In this document: one piece after another, positions 1 through 5,527 of the stretch
Position numbering within the stretch: the stretch's first letter is position 1
Layout: the number at the start of each line of letters is the position of its first letter
DNA from: an uncultured Alistipes sp.
GTDB lineage: Bacteria; Bacteroidota; Bacteroidia; Bacteroidales; Rikenellaceae
Direction: 5' to 3'
NCBI GenBank assembly: GCA_947174295.1
Contig: CAMWIG010000055.1
Location: 1-10,323 of the forward strand
Length of the DNA: 10,323 nucleotides
Notes under the pieces: generated by a model
Told to the model about the DNA's origin: nothing
The model's database searches: none
What the model saw: the letters and a program-made list of their open reading frames with translations, nothing else
Made by a program: the position numbers and the translations under genes

Positions 1-615
1 CACACCATGCTGCCCGACATGATCGAGGTAGGCAGCTTCATCGGAATGGCCGCCATGACCGGTTCGGAGCTTACGATAAAGAACGTGTCCTACGACAATC
101 TGGGAATCATACCCCAGCAGTTCGCACGCATGGGCATACGTTTCGAACAGCGCGGCGACGACATCTACATCCCGCAGCAGGACCATTACAGCATCGAGTC
201 GTTCATCGACGGTTCGATAATGACCATCGCCGACGCTCCGTGGCCCGGCCTGACGCCCGACCTGCTGTCGATTTTCCTCGTCGTCGCGACGCAGGCCAAG
301 GGTGCGGTGCTCATCCATCAGAAGATGTTCGAGAGCCGTCTGTTCTTCGTCGACAAGCTAATCGACATGGGCGCGCAAATAATTCTCTGCGACCCGCACC
401 GCGCCACGGTCATCGGCCACGACCACCGCATACGCCTGCGCGCCACGCGCATGTCGTCGCCCGACATCCGCGCCGGCGTGGCGCTTCTCATAGCCGCCAT
501 GTCGGCCGAGGGCACGTCGACGATTCAGAATGTCGACCAGATAGACCGCGGCTACAACGACATCGACGGCCGGCTCAACGCTTTGGGCGCACGCATAACG
601 CGACTCGACGAATAA
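1..615 (+). CDS. murA: UDP-N-acetylglucosamine 1-carboxyvinyltransferase (MurA), C-terminal part
   Basis: MurA transfers enolpyruvate from phosphoenolpyruvate to UDP-N-acetylglucosamine, the first committed cytoplasmic step of peptidoglycan synthesis. The reading frame is open from base 1 (His-Thr-Met-Leu-Pro-Asp), so the ATG at 7 is an internal methionine and not the start. About 204 of the family's usual ~435 residues are present. Visible family signatures are the HTMLPDMIEVGSF stretch, PWPGLTPDLLS (its aspartate aligns with the catalytic Asp of the PFPTD motif in E. coli MurA), FESRLFFVDKLIDMGA, DPHRATVIG, SPDIRAGVALLIAAMSAEG and the terminal IDRGYNDIDGRLNALGA. The stop is TAA at 613-615, and tdk follows after 42 bases with no terminator between, so co-transcription is likely. 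Family assignment is secure. The N-terminal half lies outside the window. Confidence 0.96.
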   Translation, partial: HTMLPDMIEVGSFIGMAAMTGSELTIKNVSYDNLGIIPQQFARMGIRFEQRGDDIYIPQQDHYSIESFIDGSIMTIADAPWPGLTPDLLSIFLVVATQAKGAVLIHQKMFESRLFFVDKLIDMGAQIILCDPHRATVIGHDHRIRLRATRMSSPDIRAGVALLIAAMSAEGTSTIQNVDQIDRGYNDIDGRLNALGARITRLDE

Positions 616-657
616 GAGTCGGAACACATACGGCAAAACACAAAAGATATAATTGAA

Positions 658-1227
658 ATGTTTCTGGAAAACGCAAGCCGCAAGGGATATATAGAGGTAA
701 TCTGCGGTTCGATGTTCTCGGGCAAGACCGAGGAGCTCATACGGCGCCTCAAACGCGCCAAGTTCGCCAACCAGCGAGTCGAAATATTCAAGCCCGGAAT
801 AGACGTGCGCTACTCCGAGGAGGAGGTCGTGTCGCACGACTCGAACGCCATACGCTCGACGCCGGTCGAGTCGCCGCAGAACATTCTGCTGCTGGCGGCC
901 GATGTCGACGTGGTAGGCATCGACGAGGCGCAGTTCTTCGATTCGAGCATCGTCGACGTATGCCGCACGCTGGCCGACAACGGAGTGCGCGTCATAGTGG
1001 CCGGACTCGACATGGATTTCACGGGAAAACCGTTCGGCCCGATGCCGCAGCTCATGGCAACGGCCGAGTACGTCACCAAGGTGCACGCCATCTGCGTCCG
1101 CTGCGGCAATCTCGCACACCACTCCCACCGCCTGACCTCCGACGACCGGCAGGTGATGCTCGGCGCACAAGACTCCTACGAACCCATCTGCCGCCACTGC
1201 TTCCACGAGCTCACGGGCAGGAAATAA
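658..1227 (+). CDS. tdk: Thymidine kinase (type II, TK1-like)
   Basis: This enzyme phosphorylates thymidine to dTMP with ATP in the pyrimidine salvage pathway, in the cytoplasm. The 189-residue length is typical. The P-loop GSMFSGKT is at residues 17-24. The Walker B-like strand VVGIDEAQFF is at 85-94, with Glu90 as the expected catalytic base. GLDMDFTGKPFGPM at 116-129 precedes the zinc and lasso region. Cys146/Cys149 and Cys178/Cys181 form two CxxC pairs that should bind the structural zinc. AHHSHR at 153-158 stands where many homologues have A-x-x-TQR and covers the substrate-binding lasso. The ATG at 658 gives the P-loop its usual position near residue 17. No strong Shine-Dalgarno sequence is visible, as is normal in Bacteroidota. 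It lies 42 bases after murA and is followed by the hairpin at 1314-1349. Confidence 0.96.
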   Translation: MFLENASRKGYIEVICGSMFSGKTEELIRRLKRAKFANQRVEIFKPGIDVRYSEEEVVSHDSNAIRSTPVESPQNILLLAADVDVVGIDEAQFFDSSIVDVCRTLADNGVRVIVAGLDMDFTGKPFGPMPQLMATAEYVTKVHAICVRCGNLAHHSHRLTSDDRQVMLGAQDSYEPICRHCFHELTGRK

Positions 1228-1313
1228 CCCGGCTGCTGCCGCCTGCGGCCGGCCCGGTGCGAGGGCCGTCGAAGCCGCACCGCATCTCGCACGCCGCAAC
1301 TGCAAACCAAGAA

Positions 1314-1349
1314 AAGGCCGCCTTTCCCCGGATTCGGAAAGGCGGCCTT
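1314..1349. terminator. Bidirectional GC-rich hairpin terminator between convergent genes
   Basis: AAGGCCGCCTTTCC (1314-1327) pairs perfectly with GGAAAGGCGGCCTT (1336-1349) around an 8-base loop. Read on the - strand, the stem is followed by a T-rich tract (TTTTCTT), so it is a good intrinsic terminator for the gene at 1426-1974. Read on the + strand, the tract is only TTC, so termination after tdk is plausible but weaker by this criterion. Confidence 0.8.
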
Positions 1350-1425
1350 CAAATACACGATTCGCACGGTCAGTCACAGCTTGGGAGGTAAAATCTTCAC
1401 AATCGAAACAACATTTGGCAGATGT

Positions 1426-1974
1426 CTATTTTCTAACTGCGTTGAATTTTGCCGGGTCGGTATATCTCGACTCGACATATCCGCTTATTATATTCGCTGA
1501 GTCGCTATCGAAATTAACACGGCGAATCATAAAAGAGTGATTCAAAAATTCGAGTTGCCGACAATTCGTCGCAGAGTAAGGAGTGAATACCAACAGCCAT
1601 TCGCCATATTGGTAAGTCAACCGAACACGGTAGCACATCTTACACACACCATTGCCCGACGAAGGGGCTTCAATCTCCGCTTCTCCCGAAAGCCCGGCTT
1701 CATTCACAACCTGCTTCAACAGAATATTACCCGACAATTCAGTTTTTTCGACATTCATATCCAGCAACCATGTCCCTGCCAACATTTCGCAGCGAGGGAC
1801 ATTTCTACGTTTTGTCCGGGGATTCATCAATGACAAAATCTTCCCGAAATTCTGTATGGCTAAGACAGCATATCCTACATCATCGTTTAGGTCCAAATGA
1901 CACGGATCCTGCATCACAACAGATAGGAATACCAATCCTGCCATAAAAAGCACAATCAATATAAAGTATGTCAT
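1426..1974 (-). CDS. Hypothetical protein with one N-terminal membrane segment
   Basis: I do not recognise this 182-residue protein. Residues 3-21 are a hydrophobic helix with no basic residue ahead of it and no lipobox, so it is either a membrane anchor or an uncleaved signal. The rest reads as a soluble domain. A basic patch (residues 53-61, RTKRRNVPR) is followed by an alternating pattern suggestive of beta strands, starting LAGTWLLDMN (65-74). Cysteines occur at 25, 62, 111, 114 and 138, with 111/114 forming CKMC. Met11 is a possible later start but would remove half of the helix, so Met1 is preferred. The gene is visibly AT-richer than its neighbours and uses many A/T-ending codons, which may mean a foreign origin or weak selection. 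It faces tdk and shares the hairpin at 1314-1349. I found no promoter. Coding status rests on length, a plausible membrane segment and a well-placed terminator. Confidence 0.65.
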   Translation of the reverse strand: MTYFILIVLFMAGLVFLSVVMQDPCHLDLNDDVGYAVLAIQNFGKILSLMNPRTKRRNVPRCEMLAGTWLLDMNVEKTELSGNILLKQVVNEAGLSGEAEIEAPSSGNGVCKMCYRVRLTYQYGEWLLVFTPYSATNCRQLEFLNHSFMIRRVNFDSDSANIISGYVESRYTDPAKFNAVRK

Positions 1975-2384
1975 TGCTGCGAGAATAAATATTTACAGTA
2001 ACCATATCGATTCTTCGTTAATAAGACTTGTGTTTATTGAGACGACCTCTGCGAACCATCCGGCGATTCACAGAACCCGTTGCCGTTTTGCCACTCTGCG
2101 CCTTGCACGGAATGGTTGCGGTACGACATACCGGCGCACGCGCTAATTAATAAATTCGCAATGTTTTTTTTACGAACGGTCGTTGTTAAAAGGTTAAAAA
2201 TAGAAGGCCTCGAATGCATTGCAAGTTACAAATTAAAATCGAAAACTCCAAAAAATTAAACAACTATTTCAATAATTCGAATTTTCAAGACAAACTGCAA
2301 TACCCGTTTATCAATAATGCAGGCAACTCCACCCGAATATACAGAACATTTATTATATAATATATGGTGTCGAAAACGCGCCAT
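1975..2384. other. AT-rich intergenic stretch with no recognised gene
   Basis: These 410 bases are AT-rich and include a run of eight T (2164-2171). The 61-codon - strand frame at 2034-2219 has no recognisable domain and atypical composition. I saw no tRNA, no clear TTTG / TAnnTTTG promoter for the - strand gene starting at 1974, and no substantial inverted repeat. The promoter of that gene should lie here but could not be placed. Confidence 0.5.
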
Positions 2385-2429
2385 GATACGCACATGCCTC
2401 GGTACGACTGCTCCTCGGCAGACAAGCGA
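2385..2429 (-). pseudogene. Degraded copy of the decarboxylase 3' tail (outermost, copy 1)
   Basis: Read on the - strand, this is a 3'-end fragment of the arginine decarboxylase. The codons for SAEEQSYR are intact (2401-2429), but between 2385 and 2400 the match contains small indels that shift the frame, and the expected Ile-Leu-Gly-Tyr-stop ending is absent. It marks the distal boundary of the array, beyond which the sequence is unrelated. Confidence 0.7.
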
Positions 2430-2488
2430 AATAAAAACTACGCCGTTCGACGCCGTTGCAATCGGCCCCCCACTGACTACATACAGAA

Positions 2489-2515
2489 AATCCTCCCTTT
2501 GACAAAGGGAGGATT
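2489..2515 (-). terminator. Array palindrome, copy a
   Basis: A 13-base arm, AATCCTCCCTTTG, is followed after one base by its exact reverse complement, CAAAGGGAGGATT. On the - strand the stem runs into TTTTCTG, the layout of an intrinsic terminator. An identical copy is at 2677-2703. Confidence 0.6.
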
Positions 2516-2559
2516 CAGGAGGGAATGTAAATATTTCAATTATACGAGCGGCGAGAACA

Positions 2560-2617
2560 TCAGTATCCAAGGATACGCATCATCGCACGGTACGACTGCT
2601 CCTCGGCAGACAAGCGA
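2560..2617 (-). pseudogene. Decarboxylase 3'-tail fragment (copy 2)
   Basis: Eighteen codons plus TGA match the end of the arginine decarboxylase. The encoded tail is RLSAEEQSYRAMMRILGY, against RLFAKEQSYRAMMRILGY in the intact gene. The final seven codons are the same as in the gene at nucleotide level. There is no start codon or upstream gene body, so it is a fragment. The unit from 2401 to 2588 and the unit from 2589 to 2776 read as identical over 188 bases. Confidence 0.8.
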
Positions 2618-2676
2618 AATAAAAACTACGCCGTTCGACGCCGTTGCAATCGGCCCCCCACTGACTACATACAGAA

Positions 2677-2703
2677 AATCCTCCCTTTGACAAAGGGAGG
2701 ATT
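2677..2703 (-). terminator. Array palindrome, copy b
   Basis: Same palindrome as at 2489-2515, exactly 188 bases away, again followed on the - strand by a T-rich run. Confidence 0.6.
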
Positions 2704-2747
2704 CAGGAGGGAATGTAAATATTTCAATTATACGAGCGGCGAGAACA

Positions 2748-2805
2748 TCAGTATCCAAGGATACGCATCATCGCACGGTACGACTGCTCCTCGGCAGACA
2801 AGCGA
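2748..2805 (-). pseudogene. Decarboxylase 3'-tail fragment (copy 3)
   Basis: Same 58-base tail as the copy at 2560-2617, encoding SAEEQSYRAMMRILGY and TGA. On the distal side its unit is linked to a palindrome ending in AATT-type flanks (2677-2703). On the gene side it is followed by the variant 197-bp unit that carries a short extra stretch near 2840-2850 (GCGAAACCGC). Confidence 0.8.
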
Positions 2806-2875
2806 AATAAAACTACGCCGTTCGAAGCCGTTGCAATCGGGCGAAACCGCCCCACCACAGACCGCATACAGAAAG

Positions 2876-2898
2876 TCCTCCCTTTGTCAAAGGGAGGA
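2876..2898 (-). terminator. Array palindrome, copy c
   Basis: TCCTCCCTTTG and CAAAGGGAGGA flank a single central base. Compared with copies a and b, the central base is T rather than A, and one base beside the arm is G rather than A, so the stem is 11 rather than 13 pairs. The - strand continuation is ACTTTCTG. Confidence 0.6.
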
Positions 2899-2944
2899 TT
2901 TAGGAGGGAATGTAAATATTTCAATTATACGAGCTGCGAGAACA

Positions 2945-3002
2945 TCAGTACCCCAGGATGCGCATCATCGCACGGTACGACTGCTCCTCGGCAGACAAGC
3001 GA
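2945..3002 (-). pseudogene. Decarboxylase 3'-tail fragment with synonymous variants (copy 4)
   Basis: Encodes the same tail (SAEEQSYRAMMRILGY, TGA) but differs from the other copies at three bases: Arg CGC instead of CGT, Leu CTG instead of CTT, and Gly GGG instead of GGA. All three are third-position synonymous changes. As a fragment with no gene body it is not expressed as a protein by itself, yet the difference pattern looks like that of a tail once under coding selection. Confidence 0.8.
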
Positions 3003-3061
3003 AATAAACTACGCCGTTCGAAGCCGTTGCAATCGGTCCCCCACAGACCGCATACAGAAAG

Positions 3062-3084
3062 TCCTCCCTTTGTCAAAGGGAGGA
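3062..3084 (-). terminator. Probable intrinsic terminator of the arginine decarboxylase gene
   Basis: This is the gene-proximal copy of the palindrome, 46 bases past the stop at 3131. The arms TCCTCCCTTTG and CAAAGGGAGGA surround one base, and the - strand then reads ACTTTCTG. Position and orientation fit the terminator of the decarboxylase transcript. The three further copies downstream would act as back-ups. The T tract is modest, so strength is uncertain. Confidence 0.65.
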
Positions 3085-3130
3085 TTTAGGAGGGAATGTA
3101 AATATTTCAATTATACGAGCTGCGAGAACA

Positions 3131-4525
3131 TCAGTATCCAAGGATACGCATCATCGCACGGTACGACTGCTCCTTGGCGAACAAGCGAGTATAATACTCG
3201 TTGTCGTCCTTGTCGCGGTCGATGATGATGTGCTTCGGCGCCGGAATCAGGCAGTGCTGAATACCGCCGAAGCCGCCGATGGACTCCTGATAGGCTCCCG
3301 TGTGGAAGAAGCCGATATATTGTGTGTTGCCGGCTTCGAGCTTGGGCAGGAAGATGGCGTTGGTGTGCGACTCGGCATTGTAGAAATCCTCGCTGTCGCA
3401 CGTCAGGCCGCCGAGGAACACGCGCTGATACTCCTTGTCCCAATTGTTCACCGCCAGCATGATGTAGCGCTGGTTGATACCCCAGATATCGGGCAGCGTG
3501 GTGATGAACGACGAGTCGATCATGTACCAGTTCTCGCGGTCGTTCTGCTGCTTCTGGTTGACGATGGAGTAGAGCGCCGCGCCGCTTTCGCCCACGGTGA
3601 ACGACCCGAATTCGGTGAATATGTTGGGTTCGACGACCTCGTTGCGCTGGCAGATGTTCTTTATCTGCGCGACAATCTCCTCGGTCATGTACTCGTAGTC
3701 GTACTCGAAGCCCAGCGAACTCTTCACGGGGAAACCGCCTCCGATGTTCAGGCTGTCGAGCTCGGGGCATATCTTTTTCAGGTCGCAATAGACATTCACG
3801 CACTTGGCCAGCTCATTCCAGTAGTAGGAGGTGTCCTTCACGCCGGTGTTGATGAAGAAGTGCAGCATTTTGAGCTGGAACTTCTTGCTCTTCTGTATCT
3901 TGCTCTTGTAGAAGTCGACGATGTCGTTGTAGCGGATGCCGAGACGCGAGGTGTAGAAGTCGAATTTGGGCTCCTCCTCGCAGGCGATGCGGATTCCGAC
4001 CTTGCACTTCTTGGTGAAAGCATCCTCGAAGAGGTCTATCTCCTCCTTGTTGTCGATGACCGGAATCGTGTTTTCGAACCCGGCATTGACCAGCTGCGCG
4101 ATATTCTCCACATACTGCGGACGCTTGAAACCGTTGCAGACGATGAACCGATCCTTGTCTATCACGCCGCCGTCGTAGAGCGCGTTGATGATGTGGATGT
4201 CGTATGCCGACGATGTTTCGAGGTGGATGTCGTTCTTCAACGCCTCCTCCAAAACGAACGAGAAGTGGCTCGACTTGGTGCAGTAGCAGTAGTTGTAGGA
4301 GCCCTTGTAATCGACCTTCGCCATCGCGACGTTGAACATGCGCTTGGCACGGTTTATCTGCTGCGATATCTTGGGCAGATATGTAATTTTCAACGGCGTT
4401 CCGTACTGCTTGATAATCTCCATCAGAGGAATATCGTGAAAATTCAGCTCGTTGTCCTCGACCGAAAATTCGTCCTGAGGAAAGTCGAACGTCTGCTCGA
4501 TAAGGTCGATGTACTTGTTCTTCAT
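3131..4525 (-). CDS. speA: Arginine decarboxylase, fold-type III PLP enzyme (Bacteroidota short form)
   Basis: Expected to decarboxylate arginine to agmatine with pyridoxal phosphate in the cytoplasm, feeding polyamine synthesis. The 464-residue length fits the short Bacteroidota family and is well below the ~630 residues of E. coli SpeA. Lys84 in YCYCTKSSH is the likely Schiff-base lysine at the barrel's N-terminus. ETSSAYDIHI (103-112) and HFFINTG (222-228) are barrel strands. The glycine-rich phosphate site is SLNIGGGFPVK (258-268). TEFGSF is at 304-309. Cys376 in GGLTCDSED (372-380) and Tyr412 in GAYQESIGGFGG (410-421) are the active-site residues expected from the partner subunit. The end is ILGY. 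ATG at 4525 gives the usual N-terminus. I infer the substrate from family resemblance, and a related diamino-acid or carboxynorspermidine substrate cannot be excluded. Its last 18 codons and stop form the gene-side member of the tandem array at 2385-3188. Confidence 0.88.
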   Translation of the reverse strand: MKNKYIDLIEQTFDFPQDEFSVEDNELNFHDIPLMEIIKQYGTPLKITYLPKISQQINRAKRMFNVAMAKVDYKGSYNYCYCTKSSHFSFVLEEALKNDIHLETSSAYDIHIINALYDGGVIDKDRFIVCNGFKRPQYVENIAQLVNAGFENTIPVIDNKEEIDLFEDAFTKKCKVGIRIACEEEPKFDFYTSRLGIRYNDIVDFYKSKIQKSKKFQLKMLHFFINTGVKDTSYYWNELAKCVNVYCDLKKICPELDSLNIGGGFPVKSSLGFEYDYEYMTEEIVAQIKNICQRNEVVEPNIFTEFGSFTVGESGAALYSIVNQKQQNDRENWYMIDSSFITTLPDIWGINQRYIMLAVNNWDKEYQRVFLGGLTCDSEDFYNAESHTNAIFLPKLEAGNTQYIGFFHTGAYQESIGGFGGIQHCLIPAPKHIIIDRDKDDNEYYTRLFAKEQSYRAMMRILGY

Positions 4526-4550
4526 AATGTCGGTTAAAACTGATTATCGA

Positions 4551-4602
4551 AATCCGCGCGAGCTACTTTGTCAAAAATCGAGCAAAGTAGCTCGCGCGGA
4601 TT
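4551..4602. repeat. Perfect 20-bp inverted repeat upstream of the decarboxylase gene
   Basis: AATCCGCGCGAGCTACTTTG (4551-4570) is matched exactly by its reverse complement at 4583-4602, with a 12-base loop. It begins 25 bases upstream of the decarboxylase start codon at 4525. As RNA it would form a very stable hairpin in either direction. Read on the + strand a T run follows after a few bases (4607-4612), but no + strand gene ends here, so a simple terminator role is not obvious. It could be a 5'-UTR control element, an operator, or a solo mobile palindrome. Confidence 0.85.
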
Positions 4603-4605
4603 ATC

Positions 4606-4649
4606 ATTTTTTCGAGGTGCAAAGCTGGCGATTTTTTTCGAGATGCACA
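4606..4649. repeat. Pair of imperfect direct repeats in the divergent intergenic region
   Basis: A, then six T, then CGAGGTGCA (4606-4621) is repeated as A, then seven T, then CGAGATGCA (4631-4647), a 25-base step. The only differences are one T and one G/A change. The pair lies between two divergent genes, about 40 bases upstream of the promoter at 4687-4719, where a regulator might bind. No protein can be named. Confidence 0.5.
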
Positions 4650-4686
4650 ACCGTTGGCCCGATTATTTTAAAATATAGGTGCATTT

Positions 4687-4719
4687 TTTGGTTTATTCTA
4701 CGAAAAAAACGTAATTTTG
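4687..4719 (+). promoter_or_regulatory. Bacteroidota-type σ(ABfr) promoter for the cluster starting at 4831
   Basis: TTTG at 4687-4690 and TAATTTTG at 4712-4719 match the Bacteroidota -33 (TTTG) and -7 (TAnnTTTG) elements, with a 21-base spacer inside the normal range. Transcription would begin near 4725 and leave an untranslated leader of about 105 bases before the ATG at 4831. The match is exact but is judged by eye. Confidence 0.65.
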
Positions 4720-4830
4720 GGGCACTAAATTCCGGCAACAGGCAGTTTTATAATCGGCCCGCGCGACCGCCAGACTCGAAGTCGGGCCGTGCGGCGATGT
4801 CGGAATTTGCCGAAGTACAGATTTTTTAAG

Positions 4831-5517
4831 ATGAAAATTGCTGAAATCATAGTCCGCTACCTCGAAGCCAACAAACGGCTGGTAATACCGCAGCTCGGAG
4901 CCTTCATCGTCAAGTCACCCGGGCGCAGCGTCATATTCTCGGAGCTGCTGCGGCGCGACGACGGAGTGCTGCGCACGCTACTCATGGAGCACGGACTCGG
5001 CGAGTTGGAGGCCGCAGGTTCGATAGACCGCTTCGTCTTCGATGCCCGCCACGCCATGAAGCGGGGCGAAGCGTTCGTGCTCGACGGGCTGGGCGCCATA
5101 CGCTACGGCGACAACGAAACCATTCAGTTCCGCTACGCTCCGCATGCCTCGCATGCCGATTTGGCGGCATTCGCAACGGCCGTGGGCAGGGGAAGGAAAA
5201 TCGACGAACCGATAGTGTCGACCTCGGCCAAAGTGCAGCCCGAAGATTACGTGAAAGGGCTGCGCTACACGTCGAAGAGCAAAATCGACGACAAATCGTA
5301 CTCCTACGCCAACCGCGGACGATTCGCCAACATGGACAAATTCCTGCTGCTGGCGATTCTCGCGGCCGTGATAGCCGTTTCGGCCATCGTCTACGGCTAC
5401 GTCCGCGAACAGCGCATCAGCGAAGACCGTCAGGCCTTCGAGCAGGAGCTGGAACAGCGTCGCATAGACCTCACTGCCGGAATCGGCTCCGACGCTCCGG
5501 CGGAGGAACAACACTAA
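4831..5517 (+). CDS. Membrane-anchored HU-like (CCDC81-type) DNA-binding protein
   Basis: A 228-residue protein whose N-terminal ~100 residues resemble the prokaryotic CCDC81-like HU domain: KIAEIIVRYLEANKRLVIPQLGAFIVK at the start, then GEAFVLDGLGAIRYGDNETIQF at 79-100. HU-fold proteins bind DNA. In Bacteroidota this version is usually attached to a membrane helix and often to a C-terminal SPOR domain. Here a linker (101-170) leads to a single helix at 171-191 (FLLLAILAAVIAVSAIVYGYV) and a short charged tail rich in Glu and Arg. No SPOR domain is present. Topology should be DNA-binding part inside and tail outside. The ATG at 4831 is chosen over an in-frame ATG at 4789 because family homology begins exactly with MKIAEII and the preceding codons look non-coding. 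The next gene starts 10 bases after its stop. Whether it binds DNA or another ligand is not shown by the sequence. Confidence 0.78.
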   Translation: MKIAEIIVRYLEANKRLVIPQLGAFIVKSPGRSVIFSELLRRDDGVLRTLLMEHGLGELEAAGSIDRFVFDARHAMKRGEAFVLDGLGAIRYGDNETIQFRYAPHASHADLAAFATAVGRGRKIDEPIVSTSAKVQPEDYVKGLRYTSKSKIDDKSYSYANRGRFANMDKFLLLAILAAVIAVSAIVYGYVREQRISEDRQAFEQELEQRRIDLTAGIGSDAPAEEQH

Positions 5518-5527
5518 CCGAGAAGAG

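Larger units (their letters stand above)
2385..3188 (-). repeat. Tandem array of arginine decarboxylase 3'-end units
   Basis: Five copies of the same segment lie head to tail, in the orientation of the decarboxylase gene. The anchor GGTACGACTGCTCC occurs at 2401, 2589, 2777, 2974 and 3160, giving periods of 188, 188, 197 and 186 bases. The copy at 3160 is the real 3' end of the gene. Each complete unit, read on the - strand, has 18 codons matching the end of the decarboxylase plus a stop, then about 50 bases of AT-rich spacer, a terminator-like palindrome, and roughly 60 further bases before the next tail. Homology to the gene stops sharply at 3188, while the array units continue to match each other there. 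The leftmost copy is degraded from about 2385. There are no unique spacers, no flanking inverted repeats and no transposase. Confidence 0.93.

Noticed and set aside
358..1377. Long - strand frame antisense to murA and tdk
   Set aside because: Low-complexity Arg/Val/Ala-rich shadow. The + strand encodes two recognisable enzymes.
2034..2219. Small 61-codon - strand frame
   Set aside because: No domain, no ribosome site and ordinary intergenic composition. Not supported as a gene.
2385..3188. CRISPR-like array
   Set aside because: The repeat period is 186-197 bases with no short repeat / unique spacer structure and no cas genes. Unit interiors are repeated, not variable.
2364..3225. Open + strand frames across the array with repeated peptides
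   Set aside because: They arise because the units repeat and lack stops in some frames. Unit length is not constant modulo three, so the frame changes between copies, and the opposite strand explains the sequence as decarboxylase tails.
3230..4537. Long + strand frame antisense to the decarboxylase gene
   Set aside because: Shadow of the real - strand gene, which carries all expected PLP-enzyme motifs.
4624..4642. σ54 -24/-12 promoter upstream of the HU-like gene
   Set aside because: TGGC is present, but at the required spacing the -12 element reads CG instead of GC, and a good TTTG / TAATTTTG promoter lies just downstream.
4755..4800. Possible tRNA fragment (a GACTCGAAGTC stretch resembling a T-arm)
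   Set aside because: The arm lacks the GTTC-type T-loop consensus, and no acceptor, D or anticodon arm can be assembled around it.
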